Below, one piece after another: positions 1 through 7,372 of a stretch of DNA of 39,388 bases. A model generated the notes under the pieces. The model searched no databases and was not told where the DNA came from. It was given only the letters and a program-made list of their open reading frames with translations. The stretch's first letter is position 1; each line of letters begins with the position of its first letter. The position numbers and the translations under genes were made by a program. Source of the stretch: Oscillospiraceae bacterium (GTDB lineage: Bacteria > Bacillota > Clostridia > Oscillospirales > JAAYXM01); NCBI GenBank assembly GCA_017435965.1, contig JAFSEA010000095.1:1-39388 (forward strand), read 5' to 3'.

Positions 1-30
1 ATGAGTTTTGATTTGACTATGAAGAAATGA
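1..30 (+). CDS. 3' end of an upstream gene cut by the window edge (uncertain)
   Basis: Only one plus-strand frame stays open from base 1, ending at a TGA at 28-30. The next gene starts 9 bases later with a GAGG-type ribosome binding site lying across this stop, a spacing typical of an operon. The nine residues are too few to identify a family, and the stretch could be non-coding. Confidence 0.3.
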   Translation: MSFDLTMKK

Positions 31-39
31 GGTAAAAAT

Positions 40-408
40 ATGAGCAAGGCATATGAGTTTTTGAAAGAATGCGGAGCATTTTTTGTTTTAACGGTTAACG
101 ATAACTGTCCTGCAGGCAGACCGTTTGGCGCTATTATGGAGGATGGAGAATATTTGTATTTGGCAACGAACGACTTAAATCAGACACATTTACAAATGCG
201 AAAAAATGAAAACATTCAGATTGTTGCAAAGAAAGCAGATTCGAGAGAGTGGATAAGAATTTCGGGAACTGCAACAGAAGTTTATAATAAAGTACTGCAA
301 GAGAGAATGTTTGAGGAATGCCCAATCCTGAAGCAAAGATTTGATGCAGTAGGAATGGAGCATTTTATTCTTGTTAAGGTAAAGGTTGAAAATGTCGAGT
401 TTAAATAA
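40..408 (+). CDS. Pyridoxamine 5'-phosphate oxidase-like flavin-binding protein
   Basis: This 122-residue protein resembles the small split-barrel FMN-binding proteins of the PPOX superfamily. The N-terminal part (a helix, then strands ending in a GRPFG-type turn at about residues 27-31, and the EDGEYLYLATN strand pair) is the usual layout of these clostridial proteins. They bind FMN or related cofactors as dimers, but individual substrates are mostly unknown. Its stop overlaps the first of two possible ATG codons of the following TfoX-like gene, so it belongs to a head-to-tail operon. I infer a cytosolic flavoprotein and do not assign a reaction. It is not a full pyridoxamine oxidase (about 200 residues). 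Confidence 0.8.
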   Translation: MSKAYEFLKECGAFFVLTVNDNCPAGRPFGAIMEDGEYLYLATNDLNQTHLQMRKNENIQIVAKKADSREWIRISGTATEVYNKVLQERMFEECPILKQRFDAVGMEHFILVKVKVENVEFK

Positions 409-419
409 TGGAGAAAACT

Positions 420-731
420 ATGGCTACAAGTAAGGAATATCTAAATTTCATATTGGACCAACTGTCCGGACTTTCAGATATTACATACAAACAGATGATG
501 GGTGAATATATCGTTTATTATCAGGGCAAAATTGCAGCATATGTGTGTGATGACAGACTTTTGGTAAAGCCTGTTCCCACTGCAATTAAAATGATGCCGG
601 AGGTTAAATTTGAGCCTCCATACGATGGCGCAAAGGATATGTTGCTCGTCGATAATGTGTATGATAAAGAGTTCCTCGCAGAACTTTTCAATGCTATGTA
701 TGACGAGCTTCCAAAGCCTAAGAAAAAATAA
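420..731 (+). CDS. TfoX/Sxy N-terminal-domain protein
   Basis: The 103-residue product matches the stand-alone TfoX N-terminal domain: a helical start, then the MMGEYIVYYQGKI and CDDRLLVKP segments, and a PPYDGAK-type stretch near residues 65-71. In gamma-proteobacteria TfoX/Sxy is a competence co-activator. Stand-alone N-domains in Clostridia have no proven role, so a competence function should not be assumed. I start at ATG 420 because a GGAGA sits 6 bases upstream. An in-frame ATG at 408, overlapping the previous stop, lacks a comparable site. The protein ends in a lysine/proline-rich tail. It lies 10 bases before the alkyltransferase-like gene and is probably co-transcribed with it. Confidence 0.78.
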   Translation: MATSKEYLNFILDQLSGLSDITYKQMMGEYIVYYQGKIAAYVCDDRLLVKPVPTAIKMMPEVKFEPPYDGAKDMLLVDNVYDKEFLAELFNAMYDELPKPKKK

Positions 732-741
732 AGGTGAATCT

Positions 742-1050
742 ATGAGTACATTTGAAAAAATTTATGAGGTCGTTCGGAATATCCCGAAAGGCAAGGTTGC
801 AACCTATGGTCAAGTAGCTTTTCTTGCAGGCAATCCTCGTTGGGCGAGAGTCGTCGGCTATGCACTGCACGTAAACCCTGACACGTCAACCATTCCTTGC
901 CACAGAGTGGTAAACCGTGAGGGCAAGGTCGCACCTGCTTTTGCATTCGGCGGTGCAGGAGTTCAGAGAGGTTTGCTCGAAGCCGAGGGGGTTGTTTTTG
1001 AGGCTGACGGAACGATTGATTTAGAAAAATATGGTATGAAAATCGGGTGA
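742..1050 (+). CDS. Short MGMT-family protein (alkylguanine alkyltransferase-like) with catalytic cysteine
   Basis: The 102-residue protein is the DNA-binding/active-site domain of the O6-alkylguanine-DNA alkyltransferase family. It carries the helix-turn-helix segment (TYGQVAFLAG, residues 21-30), an arginine-finger-like RVVGYAL stretch and the PCHRVV active site with Cys53. It lacks the N-terminal domain of full Ada-C/Ogt enzymes, so its size is that of the alkyltransferase-like (ATL) proteins. ATLs however normally carry tryptophan in place of this cysteine. I therefore call it a probable DNA alkyl-lesion repair or lesion-binding protein of minimal size. The start at 742 follows AAGGTG. 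A longer in-frame extension back to 610 runs inside the TfoX-like gene and is rejected. Confidence 0.85.
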   Translation: MSTFEKIYEVVRNIPKGKVATYGQVAFLAGNPRWARVVGYALHVNPDTSTIPCHRVVNREGKVAPAFAFGGAGVQRGLLEAEGVVFEADGTIDLEKYGMKIG

Positions 1051-1054
1051 AGTT

Positions 1055-1453
1055 ATGAGAAAGTTACTATGTTTTATATTCGCTGCACTTTGCATACTGC
1101 TTACAGCGTGCGGAAACGCAGAAACAGACAAAGGAGATACCGATATGTATCAGCAGATAACGCAGGATGAGGCAAAAAAGATACTGGACTCGGGAGAGGA
1201 TTTTATCATCCTTGATGTGCGTGAGCAGGACGAGTTTGACGAGGGACATATCCCGGGTGCGATCCTTCTCCCCTATACCGAAATTGAAAGCAAAGCAGAA
1301 ACGTTGCTCCCCGATAAAAACAAGCAGATTTTAGTATACTGCCGAAGCGGCAGACGAAGTAAGATTGCCGCCGAGTCTCTTGTGAAGCTCGGTTATACCG
1401 ACATAAAAGAATTTGGTGGAATTATTGACTGGAAATACGAGGTGGAGAAATGA
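1055..1453 (+). CDS. Rhodanese-domain lipoprotein
   Basis: A 132-residue exported protein. Residues 1-18 form a signal peptide ending in a lipobox (LTAC, Cys19), so it should be lipid-anchored on the outer face of the membrane. Residues 33-130 are a single rhodanese domain with the typical ILDVRE and GHIPGA motifs and the active-site loop CRSGRRS, Cys96 being the sulfur-carrying residue. Such proteins transfer sulfane sulfur or act in redox/thiol chemistry; the acceptor here is unknown. The stop overlaps the ATG of the next gene (ATGA), implying translational coupling with the membrane zinc-ribbon protein. Confidence 0.9.
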   Translation: MRKLLCFIFAALCILLTACGNAETDKGDTDMYQQITQDEAKKILDSGEDFIILDVREQDEFDEGHIPGAILLPYTEIESKAETLLPDKNKQILVYCRSGRRSKIAAESLVKLGYTDIKEFGGIIDWKYEVEK

Positions 1454-1794
1454 GTAAAAAAAGCAAAATAATATTATCAATCATCGGAGTGGTTGCAAGT
1501 GTTGCATTTCTTGTTATTACCGCAATACTTGCAGAAGAAGCAATGATAAGCGCAAGCCTTGCTGTGGTGCTTACTGTTATTGCAATAATTCTGATTTTTA
1601 TTGCAATTTCCTTTGCCGCAAAGGTAGACTACGAGACAGGTGTTTATGAATGTCGAAACTGTGGGTATACTTTCAAGCCCACATTCAAAGCATATTTTTT
1701 CGGTATGCACACCATAACAACAAGACGTCTCAAATGCCTCGAATGTGGCAAATCAACCTGGTGCAAGAGAAGAAGTGTAGAAAAAGGAGAATGA
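1450..1794 (+). CDS. Two-TM membrane protein with C-terminal zinc ribbon
   Basis: The 114-residue product has two hydrophobic helices (about residues 7-28 and 34-57) and a cytoplasmic C-terminal zinc ribbon formed by C68-x2-C71 and C96-x2-C99. I recognise no named family. The paired cysteines suggest zinc binding, perhaps a membrane-tethered adaptor. It overlaps the rhodanese gene by four bases and its own stop lies three bases before the start of the SWIM-finger gene, so the three are one translational unit. Confidence 0.75.
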   Translation: MSKKSKIILSIIGVVASVAFLVITAILAEEAMISASLAVVLTVIAIILIFIAISFAAKVDYETGVYECRNCGYTFKPTFKAYFFGMHTITTRRLKCLECGKSTWCKRRSVEKGE

Positions 1795-1796
1795 CT

Positions 1797-2249
1797 ATGA
1801 GCTTTATGACTTTGTCAAGCGGTAAGTCTCTATGGCGAGGCTACGAATACTATAAAAACAATCGTGTATGTTATAAATCAATTAAAAGCGATACTGAAAT
1901 TGAAGGCAAAGTTGTCGGAAACGGCAAAACATATACAGTAGTCATAGATACTGAACACCCAAGAAAATCAAAGTGTAATTGCCCACATGCAGACGGCAAA
2001 CACATAATTTGCAAGCACATGGTTGCGTTATATTTCGCAACCTTTCCCAAAGTTGCAGAAGCTTATTATAATGAGGTTATCGCATACGAAGAGGAACAAG
2101 AACGCATACAGAGCGAAATGGAAGAAAAAGTGATTGATTACATAAACAGTCTCAAAAAAGATGAATTAAGACAAAAATTATTTGAAGTTTTATTCGATGG
2201 TCCTGAGTGGATGTTTAATAGGTTCTACCGTGAGAACATAGAATGGTAA
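1797..2249 (+). CDS. SWIM zinc-finger protein
   Basis: A 150-residue protein with a SWIM zinc finger: C60-x-C62 followed by C72-x-H74, the CxC...CxH arrangement. The N-terminal half reads like the RGYEYYKNNRV and VVGNGKTYTVVI strand pattern that normally precedes SWIM fingers. The C-terminal third is acidic and helical. SWIM domains bind DNA or proteins and occur in SWI2/SNF2 helicases and transposases, but here it stands alone. The start at 1797 is chosen because AGGAG lies 7 bases upstream. The in-frame ATG at 1791 would overlap the preceding stop but has no spacing from the ribosome binding site. Confidence 0.8.
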   Translation: MSFMTLSSGKSLWRGYEYYKNNRVCYKSIKSDTEIEGKVVGNGKTYTVVIDTEHPRKSKCNCPHADGKHIICKHMVALYFATFPKVAEAYYNEVIAYEEEQERIQSEMEEKVIDYINSLKKDELRQKLFEVLFDGPEWMFNRFYRENIEW

Positions 2250-2262
2250 CAAAAGAATAACC

Positions 2263-2322
2263 ATGATTGAATTTATTTGTCATCCAAAATGTACAATTTA
2301 AAAAAAGCAGGAGTTAAAGTCT
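2263..2322 (+). pseudogene. Possible remnant of an ArsC/Spx-like thioredoxin-fold gene
   Basis: An ATG at 2263 opens a 12-residue frame (MIEFICHPKCTI, stop at 2299) that closely resembles the N-terminus of ArsC/Spx-family proteins (M-I-x-F-x-x-x-P-K-C-x-x-C). In the +1-shifted frame, 2292-2334 reads NLKKAGVKVYERG, which could fit a later helix-strand segment of the same fold. I infer a decayed gene with an internal deletion and frameshift. The match is short, so chance remains possible. Confidence 0.3.
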
Positions 2323-2853
2323 ATGAAAGAGGCTGAAGTCAGCATAAGAGTTGCTCTTTATTTCATACGCAACAATATAACAAACGAAAATGTCCGCATA
2401 TCAATTGATGGAGCACACATCAAAACCAACGATACCATACATTTCGACATCCGCAATTTTCTCAAAGAAAATGGTTGCAAAAAAATCGATGAAAACGATA
2501 TGCGTTGGCAGGGATCATATGAAGTCATGGGTTACAAATCAAAAATGGAGATTTCGTCTCAACCCGGAATAGGAGATGTACGCATCATTCTCCCTACAGG
2601 ATTTATTTTACATATTGAAAGCAAAAAAGGTTCTAACAAAAAAGGAAATACGGAGTATTCTTTAATGCGTGAAGCTATCGGTCAACTGATGACAACGGAA
2701 TATGAATCCGAAAAAATCATTCCAACTGTAGCAGTTCCGTATTCGCCAAAGAGCTATGAGCTTGCCAAGCGTTGGATAAACTATAAGAAAATACAGGATA
2801 CAAACATTCATTTTATATTAGTCCAGGAAAATGGAGAAATTATCAATATCTGA
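2323..2853 (+). CDS. Putative PD-(D/E)xK nuclease-fold protein
   Basis: I do not recognise the 176-residue protein by name. Its central region carries what looks like a PD-(D/E)xK nuclease core: GIGDVRI with Asp85, a turn, then HIESKKG with Glu99-x-Lys101, followed by a helix with Gln121 (EAIGQLM), a common accessory residue in this superfamily. The length fits a single-domain nuclease. There is no attached helicase, methylase or DNA-binding domain. The start follows CAGGAG. It lies between the SWIM-finger and macro-domain genes on the same strand. A nuclease role in defence or repair is an inference from the motif only. Confidence 0.55.
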   Translation: MKEAEVSIRVALYFIRNNITNENVRISIDGAHIKTNDTIHFDIRNFLKENGCKKIDENDMRWQGSYEVMGYKSKMEISSQPGIGDVRIILPTGFILHIESKKGSNKKGNTEYSLMREAIGQLMTTEYESEKIIPTVAVPYSPKSYELAKRWINYKKIQDTNIHFILVQENGEIINI

Positions 2854-2901
2854 AAGTTAGGAAATAACTATGCACAATGATTTGAAACGGAGAATGATTT
2901 T

Positions 2902-3915
2902 ATGCCTTTGCAGATAATACGACAGGACATAACAAAAATGGAAGTTGATGCAATCGTCAACGCCGCAAATACGTCTCTTCTCGGCGGTGGTGGTGTTGAC
3001 GGGTGTATTCACAGAGGAGCAGGCAGAGAGCTTCTTGAAGAGTGCAAAACTCTCGGCGGATGCGAGACGGGTGATGCTAAAATCACGAAAGGATATAAGC
3101 TTCCCTGCAAATATGTTATCCACGCAGTCGGTCCACGGTACAAAGACGGAAAACACAACGAAGAGGCTCTTCTCAAATCCTGCTACCGTAACTCTCTTCT
3201 TCTCGCAAAGGAAAACAACTGCGAATCCGTTGCATTTCCTCTTATATCTTCCGGAATATACGGTTATCCGAAAGCCGAGGCATTGAAGGTTGCAACAAAC
3301 ACAATCTGCGAATTTCTCAAAGACAGCGATATGATGGTATATATCGTTATCTTCGACAAAGATGCTTATAGGATAAGCGGCAAGCTCTTCTCTGATATTC
3401 AGGAATACATAGACGACAACTATGTGGATATATACACCAAGCGATATCCCGAAACACGGAGACGTATGTCCATTAATGAAGACAGAGAGTGTGCCCCAAT
3501 GGCTACTATGGTCACAAAAGCACCCTTAATGAAAAGCAGTTTCAATGCATCAATCGAAGATGTACTGGAGCAGATTGACGAAAGCTTTTCCGAGATGCTT
3601 CTCCGAAAAATAGATGAAAAAGGAATGAAGGACAGCGAGTGCTACAAGAAGGCAAACATTGACCGCAAGCTGTTTTCAAAGATCCGTAGCGACAAGCACT
3701 ACAAGCCCAGCAAATCAACCGCCATTGCATTTGCCATTGCACTCGAGCTTCCCCTTGACGAGACAAAGGATATGCTTATGAAAGCAGGCTTTGCCCTTTC
3801 TCACAGCAGTAAATTTGACCTGATTATCGAATACTTTATCTCAAATAACAACTACAACATCTTTGAAATAAACGAAGCTCTTTTCGCATTTGACCAGAAT
3901 TTACTTGGTGCATAA
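2902..3915 (+). CDS. Macro-domain protein (ADP-ribose-type hydrolase) with C-terminal helical domain
   Basis: Residues 1 to about 165 form a macro domain with the hallmark NAAN (20-23), the GGGGVDGCIHRGAG loop (28-41) and SSGIYGYP (116-123), closest in style to O-acetyl-ADP-ribose deacetylases of the YmdB/MacroD type. Such domains remove or bind ADP-ribose on proteins or metabolites. Residues about 210-337 are a helical domain (IDRKLFSKIRSDKHYKPSK...) that resembles a helix-turn-helix of the Cro/XRE shape and recurs next to macro or kinase domains in Clostridia; its role is not established. A vWA protein gene follows after 79 bases. Cytosolic; the substrate is unknown. Confidence 0.85.
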   Translation: MPLQIIRQDITKMEVDAIVNAANTSLLGGGGVDGCIHRGAGRELLEECKTLGGCETGDAKITKGYKLPCKYVIHAVGPRYKDGKHNEEALLKSCYRNSLLLAKENNCESVAFPLISSGIYGYPKAEALKVATNTICEFLKDSDMMVYIVIFDKDAYRISGKLFSDIQEYIDDNYVDIYTKRYPETRRRMSINEDRECAPMATMVTKAPLMKSSFNASIEDVLEQIDESFSEMLLRKIDEKGMKDSECYKKANIDRKLFSKIRSDKHYKPSKSTAIAFAIALELPLDETKDMLMKAGFALSHSSKFDLIIEYFISNNNYNIFEINEALFAFDQNLLGA

Positions 3916-3918
3916 TTT

Positions 3919-3935
3919 GTCGCTTACAAAGCGAC
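3919..3935 (+). terminator. Short perfect hairpin after the macro-domain gene
   Basis: GTCGCTT and AAGCGAC form a perfect 7-bp stem around a 3-base loop just after the stop codon. There is no following T run, so termination would be weak. It may instead be an RNA-processing or attenuation element between the macro and vWA genes. Confidence 0.35.
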
Positions 3936-3938
3936 CTG

Positions 3939-3986
3939 ACCTCTCTTCATATGTGTTAGAATTAAGACACAAAATGAAAGAGAGGT
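3939..3986 (+). promoter_or_regulatory. Long inverted repeat overlapping the start region of the vWA gene
   Basis: ACCTCTCTTCAT (3939-3950) pairs with ATGAAAGAGAGGT (3974-3986) with one bulged base, and TGTGT (3952-3956) with ACACA (3967-3971) inside it. The right arm contains the GAGAGG ribosome binding site of the vWA gene (ATG 3995). An extended -10-like TGTTAGAAT sits at 3954-3962. If transcription starts upstream, the hairpin would hide the ribosome binding site; if it starts near 3969, the palindrome would act as a DNA operator. Both readings are inference. Confidence 0.45.
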
Positions 3987-3994
3987 TTTAAATT

Positions 3995-4639
3995 ATGAAA
4001 AACAACACAACTGAATTGGTATTTATCCTTGACAGAAGCGGCTCTATGTCAGGTCTTGAATCCGACACCATCGGCGGTTTCAATGCGATGCTTGAAAAGC
4101 AGAAGAAGTTAGACGGAAAATGCTACGTTTCAACCGTTCTTTTTGCGAGCGAAAGCGAAGTTATCCACGACAGAGTTACTCTTGAAAACGTAAAACCTAT
4201 GACAAGCAAGGACTATGACGTAGGCGGATGCACAGCACTTCTTGATGCCATAGGCGGTGCAATCAAGCACATCGGAAACATCCACAAATACGCAAGACCT
4301 GAAGATGTTCCCGAGCATACGATGTTCGTTATAACCACAGACGGAATGGAAAACGCAAGCCATCATTATGACAGCAAGACAGTCAAAGAGATGATCAACC
4401 GCCAGACAGAGAAATACGGTTGGGAATTCATATTCGTTGCGGCAAATATTGATGCCGTTGAAACAGCAAAGACCTTCGGCATCAAAGAAGACCGTGCAGT
4501 AAATTATCACGCCGATGCACAAGGTACTGCTTGTCTTTATGACAATGTTTCCGACGTAGTGTGCAGTATGAGATGCGGAAGTCCGATTGCCGCCAACTGG
4601 TCAGACAAGCTGAAAAAAGATTTCAAGAGCAGAAAGTAA
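3995..4639 (+). CDS. von Willebrand factor A domain protein
   Basis: The 214-residue protein is a single vWA domain with a complete MIDAS metal site: DRSGS (Asp13, Ser15, Ser17), Thr80 in GGCTALLDAI, and Asp116 in ITTDGMEN. There is no signal peptide or membrane helix, so it is cytosolic, unlike surface adhesins. Cytosolic vWA proteins of this size occur in stress or toxin-like modules and often accompany macro-domain or tellurite-resistance-type genes. The macro-domain gene directly upstream supports a functional pair, but no reaction can be assigned. A strong terminator follows. Confidence 0.88.
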   Translation: MKNNTTELVFILDRSGSMSGLESDTIGGFNAMLEKQKKLDGKCYVSTVLFASESEVIHDRVTLENVKPMTSKDYDVGGCTALLDAIGGAIKHIGNIHKYARPEDVPEHTMFVITTDGMENASHHYDSKTVKEMINRQTEKYGWEFIFVAANIDAVETAKTFGIKEDRAVNYHADAQGTACLYDNVSDVVCSMRCGSPIAANWSDKLKKDFKSRK

Positions 4640-4645
4640 AGAAAC

Positions 4646-4683
4646 AACCGTGTATTTTGCCGACAATGGCAAAATACACGGTT
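4646..4683. terminator. Bidirectional terminator between the vWA and GH20 genes
   Basis: A 16-bp perfect stem (4646-4661 with 4668-4683) encloses a 6-base loop. A arms and T arms flank the GC part on both strands, so it can serve both the plus-strand vWA gene and the convergent minus-strand GH20 gene. Confidence 0.85.
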
Positions 4684-4709
4684 TGTTATACTATTATAGG
4701 AAAATCAAA

Positions 4710-6590
4710 TCAGCTCAATACATTCGCCGTCACGTTCTGAGTCCATATATTAAGGCTTGTGACAAGGCTTCCCGGAATTGTGCATTTCTTAAACAGCAGT
4801 CTCTCCTGCTCCAGTTCATCAAGATTTTCAACCTTACCTGCAAGGTAATCCTGCAAACGCACAAGAGAAACCTCAAGCCGTCTTAAAACTCCGCCGAGTT
4901 TTAAATCCAGGCTGTCAAGACCTATGATGCGATTTTCACAGTTCCATTGCTTTGTTACGGAATCGCAGAATGTGCGCATACGCTTTATAATCTCAGGCAA
5001 AGTGACATTGGCAATTTCAGAGAGGCTTTCTTTATCCTTCTTCTGATATGCATCATAAAGCCTGATGCCCACATCACATTTAAGCTCAAGCACCTTGCAC
5101 AGGTCACGCTGAAGCTCAAACAAATACGCCCACTTTGAATTGTTCTTCACATAAGAATCAAACTTATCTGCCCATTCTTTGAAATGGTCTTTGTAGCTGT
5201 CTTCAACGTGCTTATCGAACAATCCCATAAGTACATCCTGATACAACAGATAAAGCTCCGGATTAAACTGTCCCTCGGTGGGGTCGGAATTCTTTTCAAG
5301 CATTCCCGGCATATCGAGATTATAGAACTCATCGTAATCAGCCGTCATACAAGTTTCAAAACGTGACTTTATCTCACTTGCATCGTTGCGGTAGCACATT
5401 TCTGCCCAAAGCTGAACGGCAGGCATCATTGAATAGTTTGATGCGAGGTTTCCGTTATCGCCCCAGGCTGTTACGATTACATCTGTAACGCCATGCTTCC
5501 GACAGCATTTATGCTGCACATAGCAAGTTTTCTCCGAATAACGGTTGTTTGGTGAGAATCCACTCCACTTCCATGCACCGGGAGCAAAAACAACATTGTC
5601 GGTTACATCCTTATGGAGTTTGAACATTCCGTCAACCAGTTCTTCATCGTAGTTATAATAATCCCAGTATATAAGCCCAACATTATCGGGGAACTGCTTT
5701 ATAAGTTCTTCATCCATAGGCTTATCTATGTGATAATACTCGTCTGTGGGAGAGGTTACTCTGAAGAACATATCGCTCCACATCATCGGACTGAAACCGT
5801 ATTTTTCGGCAATCTCAAACACTTTTTTGCAATGTTCAAGCATAAGCTCAATACGGGGTTTATAGCCTTTTGTGTCAAGATATCTTCCGAGTCCCAGAGC
5901 GTGGGCTTCGTCAAGACCGATGTTTACTCTTCTGCTTGTAAATATTTCTGCCAGAGTTTTGAACTGACACTCAATAAATTCATAAGTTTCGGGACTGTCA
6001 ACAAGAAGGATTGCGTCTGTGTCCTTAAGCTTTCCGCTTGCCTCCCAACGAAGGAATGTCGCAAGATGTGCAAGAGTCTGTATACAGGGTGTGAGCTCAA
6101 TGCCAAACATTTTTGTATATTCATCCATCGCCTTAATCTCTTCGCAGGACAGACTCGGACGCATATATCCGAAATACGGATACTCCTTAAGCTCATATGT
6201 ATCCTCTGTATAAAGCTGAATCATTGAATATCCCATAAGAGCCAGTCTGCAGGTTATATCTTTGAATGTATCAAAGGTTACCACAGCGTTTCTTGAACAG
6301 TCAAGCATAAATCCCAACACTTTATAGCAAGGCTTCTCCGATATTTCAAAGGGTGCATCGGAGATTTTGAGCTTTTCTGCAATAAGTCCTGCACAGCGTG
6401 AAACGTGGTGCAGCTCCGAATAAGTCACACTACCACACTTTCCGTCCCACTTTATGGCAAGGCCATCGGAGCATTGCTCAAATGAAAATTCATATCCGTC
6501 TTCACAGAACTCAACTCCGAGAATGGGAGCAAGCTCTGCCATTGCCTTTTCCTGAAGGGCGTTTAACCCCTTAAAACAAACTTTAATCAT
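4710..6590 (-). CDS. Glycoside hydrolase family 20 protein (beta-N-acetylhexosaminidase-like)
   Basis: A 626-residue protein with the GH20 order: an N-terminal alpha/beta domain (1 to about 90), a TIM barrel (about 90-400) and a helical C-terminal domain. The catalytic Asp-Glu pair is visible in NIGLDEAHALGLG (Asp227, Glu228). Other barrel features are MIQLYTEDTYE near 124-133 and the PMMWSDMFFR strand near 268-277. GH20 enzymes use substrate-assisted catalysis to remove terminal N-acetylglucosamine or N-acetylgalactosamine from glycans. There is no signal peptide, so it likely acts on imported oligosaccharides. The start at ATG 6590 is preceded by GGAG at a suitable distance and by a promoter; an open extension to 6716 runs across the promoter and is rejected. 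It is transcribed alone. Confidence 0.88.
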   Translation of the reverse strand: MIKVCFKGLNALQEKAMAELAPILGVEFCEDGYEFSFEQCSDGLAIKWDGKCGSVTYSELHHVSRCAGLIAEKLKISDAPFEISEKPCYKVLGFMLDCSRNAVVTFDTFKDITCRLALMGYSMIQLYTEDTYELKEYPYFGYMRPSLSCEEIKAMDEYTKMFGIELTPCIQTLAHLATFLRWEASGKLKDTDAILLVDSPETYEFIECQFKTLAEIFTSRRVNIGLDEAHALGLGRYLDTKGYKPRIELMLEHCKKVFEIAEKYGFSPMMWSDMFFRVTSPTDEYYHIDKPMDEELIKQFPDNVGLIYWDYYNYDEELVDGMFKLHKDVTDNVVFAPGAWKWSGFSPNNRYSEKTCYVQHKCCRKHGVTDVIVTAWGDNGNLASNYSMMPAVQLWAEMCYRNDASEIKSRFETCMTADYDEFYNLDMPGMLEKNSDPTEGQFNPELYLLYQDVLMGLFDKHVEDSYKDHFKEWADKFDSYVKNNSKWAYLFELQRDLCKVLELKCDVGIRLYDAYQKKDKESLSEIANVTLPEIIKRMRTFCDSVTKQWNCENRIIGLDSLDLKLGGVLRRLEVSLVRLQDYLAGKVENLDELEQERLLFKKCTIPGSLVTSLNIWTQNVTANVLS

Positions 6591-6647
6591 AAGAAACTCC
6601 TTTACAATTTTGCGATATCCTCGGAGCGCATCGTCCCCGACACAATA

Positions 6648-6675
6648 ATTATACCATTTTCTCCTCGGATTGCAA
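6648..6675 (-). promoter_or_regulatory. Promoter of the GH20 gene
   Basis: On the minus strand TTGCAA (6675-6670) is followed after 16 bases by a perfect TATAAT (6653-6648), about 58 bases before the chosen ATG at 6590. It resembles a vegetative sigma-A promoter. Confidence 0.7.
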
Positions 6676-6700
6676 GTTTCTTTTCCTGTATATTTGTAGC

Positions 6701-6729
6701 AAAAAGAGCCTGACAACCAGGCTCTTTTT
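6701..6729 (-). terminator. Terminator of the cotJ operon
   Basis: AAAAAGAGCCTG (6701-6712) pairs perfectly with CAGGCTCTTTTT (6718-6729) around a 5-base loop. Read on the minus strand it ends in a T run directly after cotJC. It separates the spore-coat operon from the GH20 promoter. Confidence 0.85.
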
Positions 6730-6738
6730 CAGTAAAAT

Positions 6739-7371
6739 TTATCGCATATTCTTTTTCATGCCGCAGGATGGTTTTCTTTTATCAAATGCAGGGTTGAAGG
6801 CGTAGAAGTTTTTGGAATTGAGGTTATCTGTTACATGGCGGAGGGTTTCACCGAAACGTTGGAAGTGGACTATTTCACGTTCACGAAGGAACTTTATCGG
6901 GTCGCACACATCCGGGTCATCCATAAGGCGGAGAATGTTATCATAAGTCGTTCTCGCCTTCTGCTCTGCTGCAAGGTCTTCCATAAGATCTGTTATCGGG
7001 TCGCCTTTTACCTGGAGGTTTGCCGATGTCTGCGGAAAGCCTGCCGCCGCCTGAGGATATACGCCCGTGGTATGATCCACAAAGTAAGCATCAAAGCCTG
7101 CCTTTTTTATCTCGTCTATGGTGAGATTTCTCGTAAGCTGATACACAATCGCACCAATCATCTCAAGATGAGCAAGTTCTTCCGTACCTATATCGGTAAG
7201 CGAACCCTTTGCCACGTCAAGGGGCATTGAATAGCGTTGGTTAAGATATCTCATAGCGGCATTGAGTTCGCCATCGGGACCACCGAGCTGTGTGATGATA
7301 ATCTTTGCGGCGGCGGGGTTCGGATTTTTAATTTTTACAGGATACTGAAGTTTCTTTTCATAAATCCACAT
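6739..7371 (-). CDS. cotJC: Spore coat protein CotJC, manganese-catalase family
   Basis: The 210-residue product begins with the characteristic MWIYEKKLQYPVKI of CotJC and continues as the four-helix ferritin-like manganese-catalase fold. Metal-ligand-type glutamates are in GTEELAHLEMIG and in LAAEQKARTTYDNIL. CotJC sits in the inner spore coat and may protect against peroxide. The start is placed at ATG 7371, one base after the cotJB stop. An in-frame GTG 12 bases upstream would abut the GGAGG ribosome binding site and is less likely. It is the last gene of cotJA-cotJB-cotJC and is followed by a terminator. Confidence 0.93.
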   Translation of the reverse strand: MWIYEKKLQYPVKIKNPNPAAAKIIITQLGGPDGELNAAMRYLNQRYSMPLDVAKGSLTDIGTEELAHLEMIGAIVYQLTRNLTIDEIKKAGFDAYFVDHTTGVYPQAAAGFPQTSANLQVKGDPITDLMEDLAAEQKARTTYDNILRLMDDPDVCDPIKFLREREIVHFQRFGETLRHVTDNLNSKNFYAFNPAFDKRKPSCGMKKNMR

Positions 7372-7372
7372 A

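Noticed and set aside
5613..6227. 204-codon plus-strand frame inside the GH20 gene
   Set aside because: It lies opposite a clearly recognisable GH20 catalytic domain and lacks family features.
6591..6716. N-terminal extension of the GH20 protein
   Set aside because: The extension crosses the TATAAT promoter at 6648-6653, and the ATG at 6590 has its own ribosome binding site.
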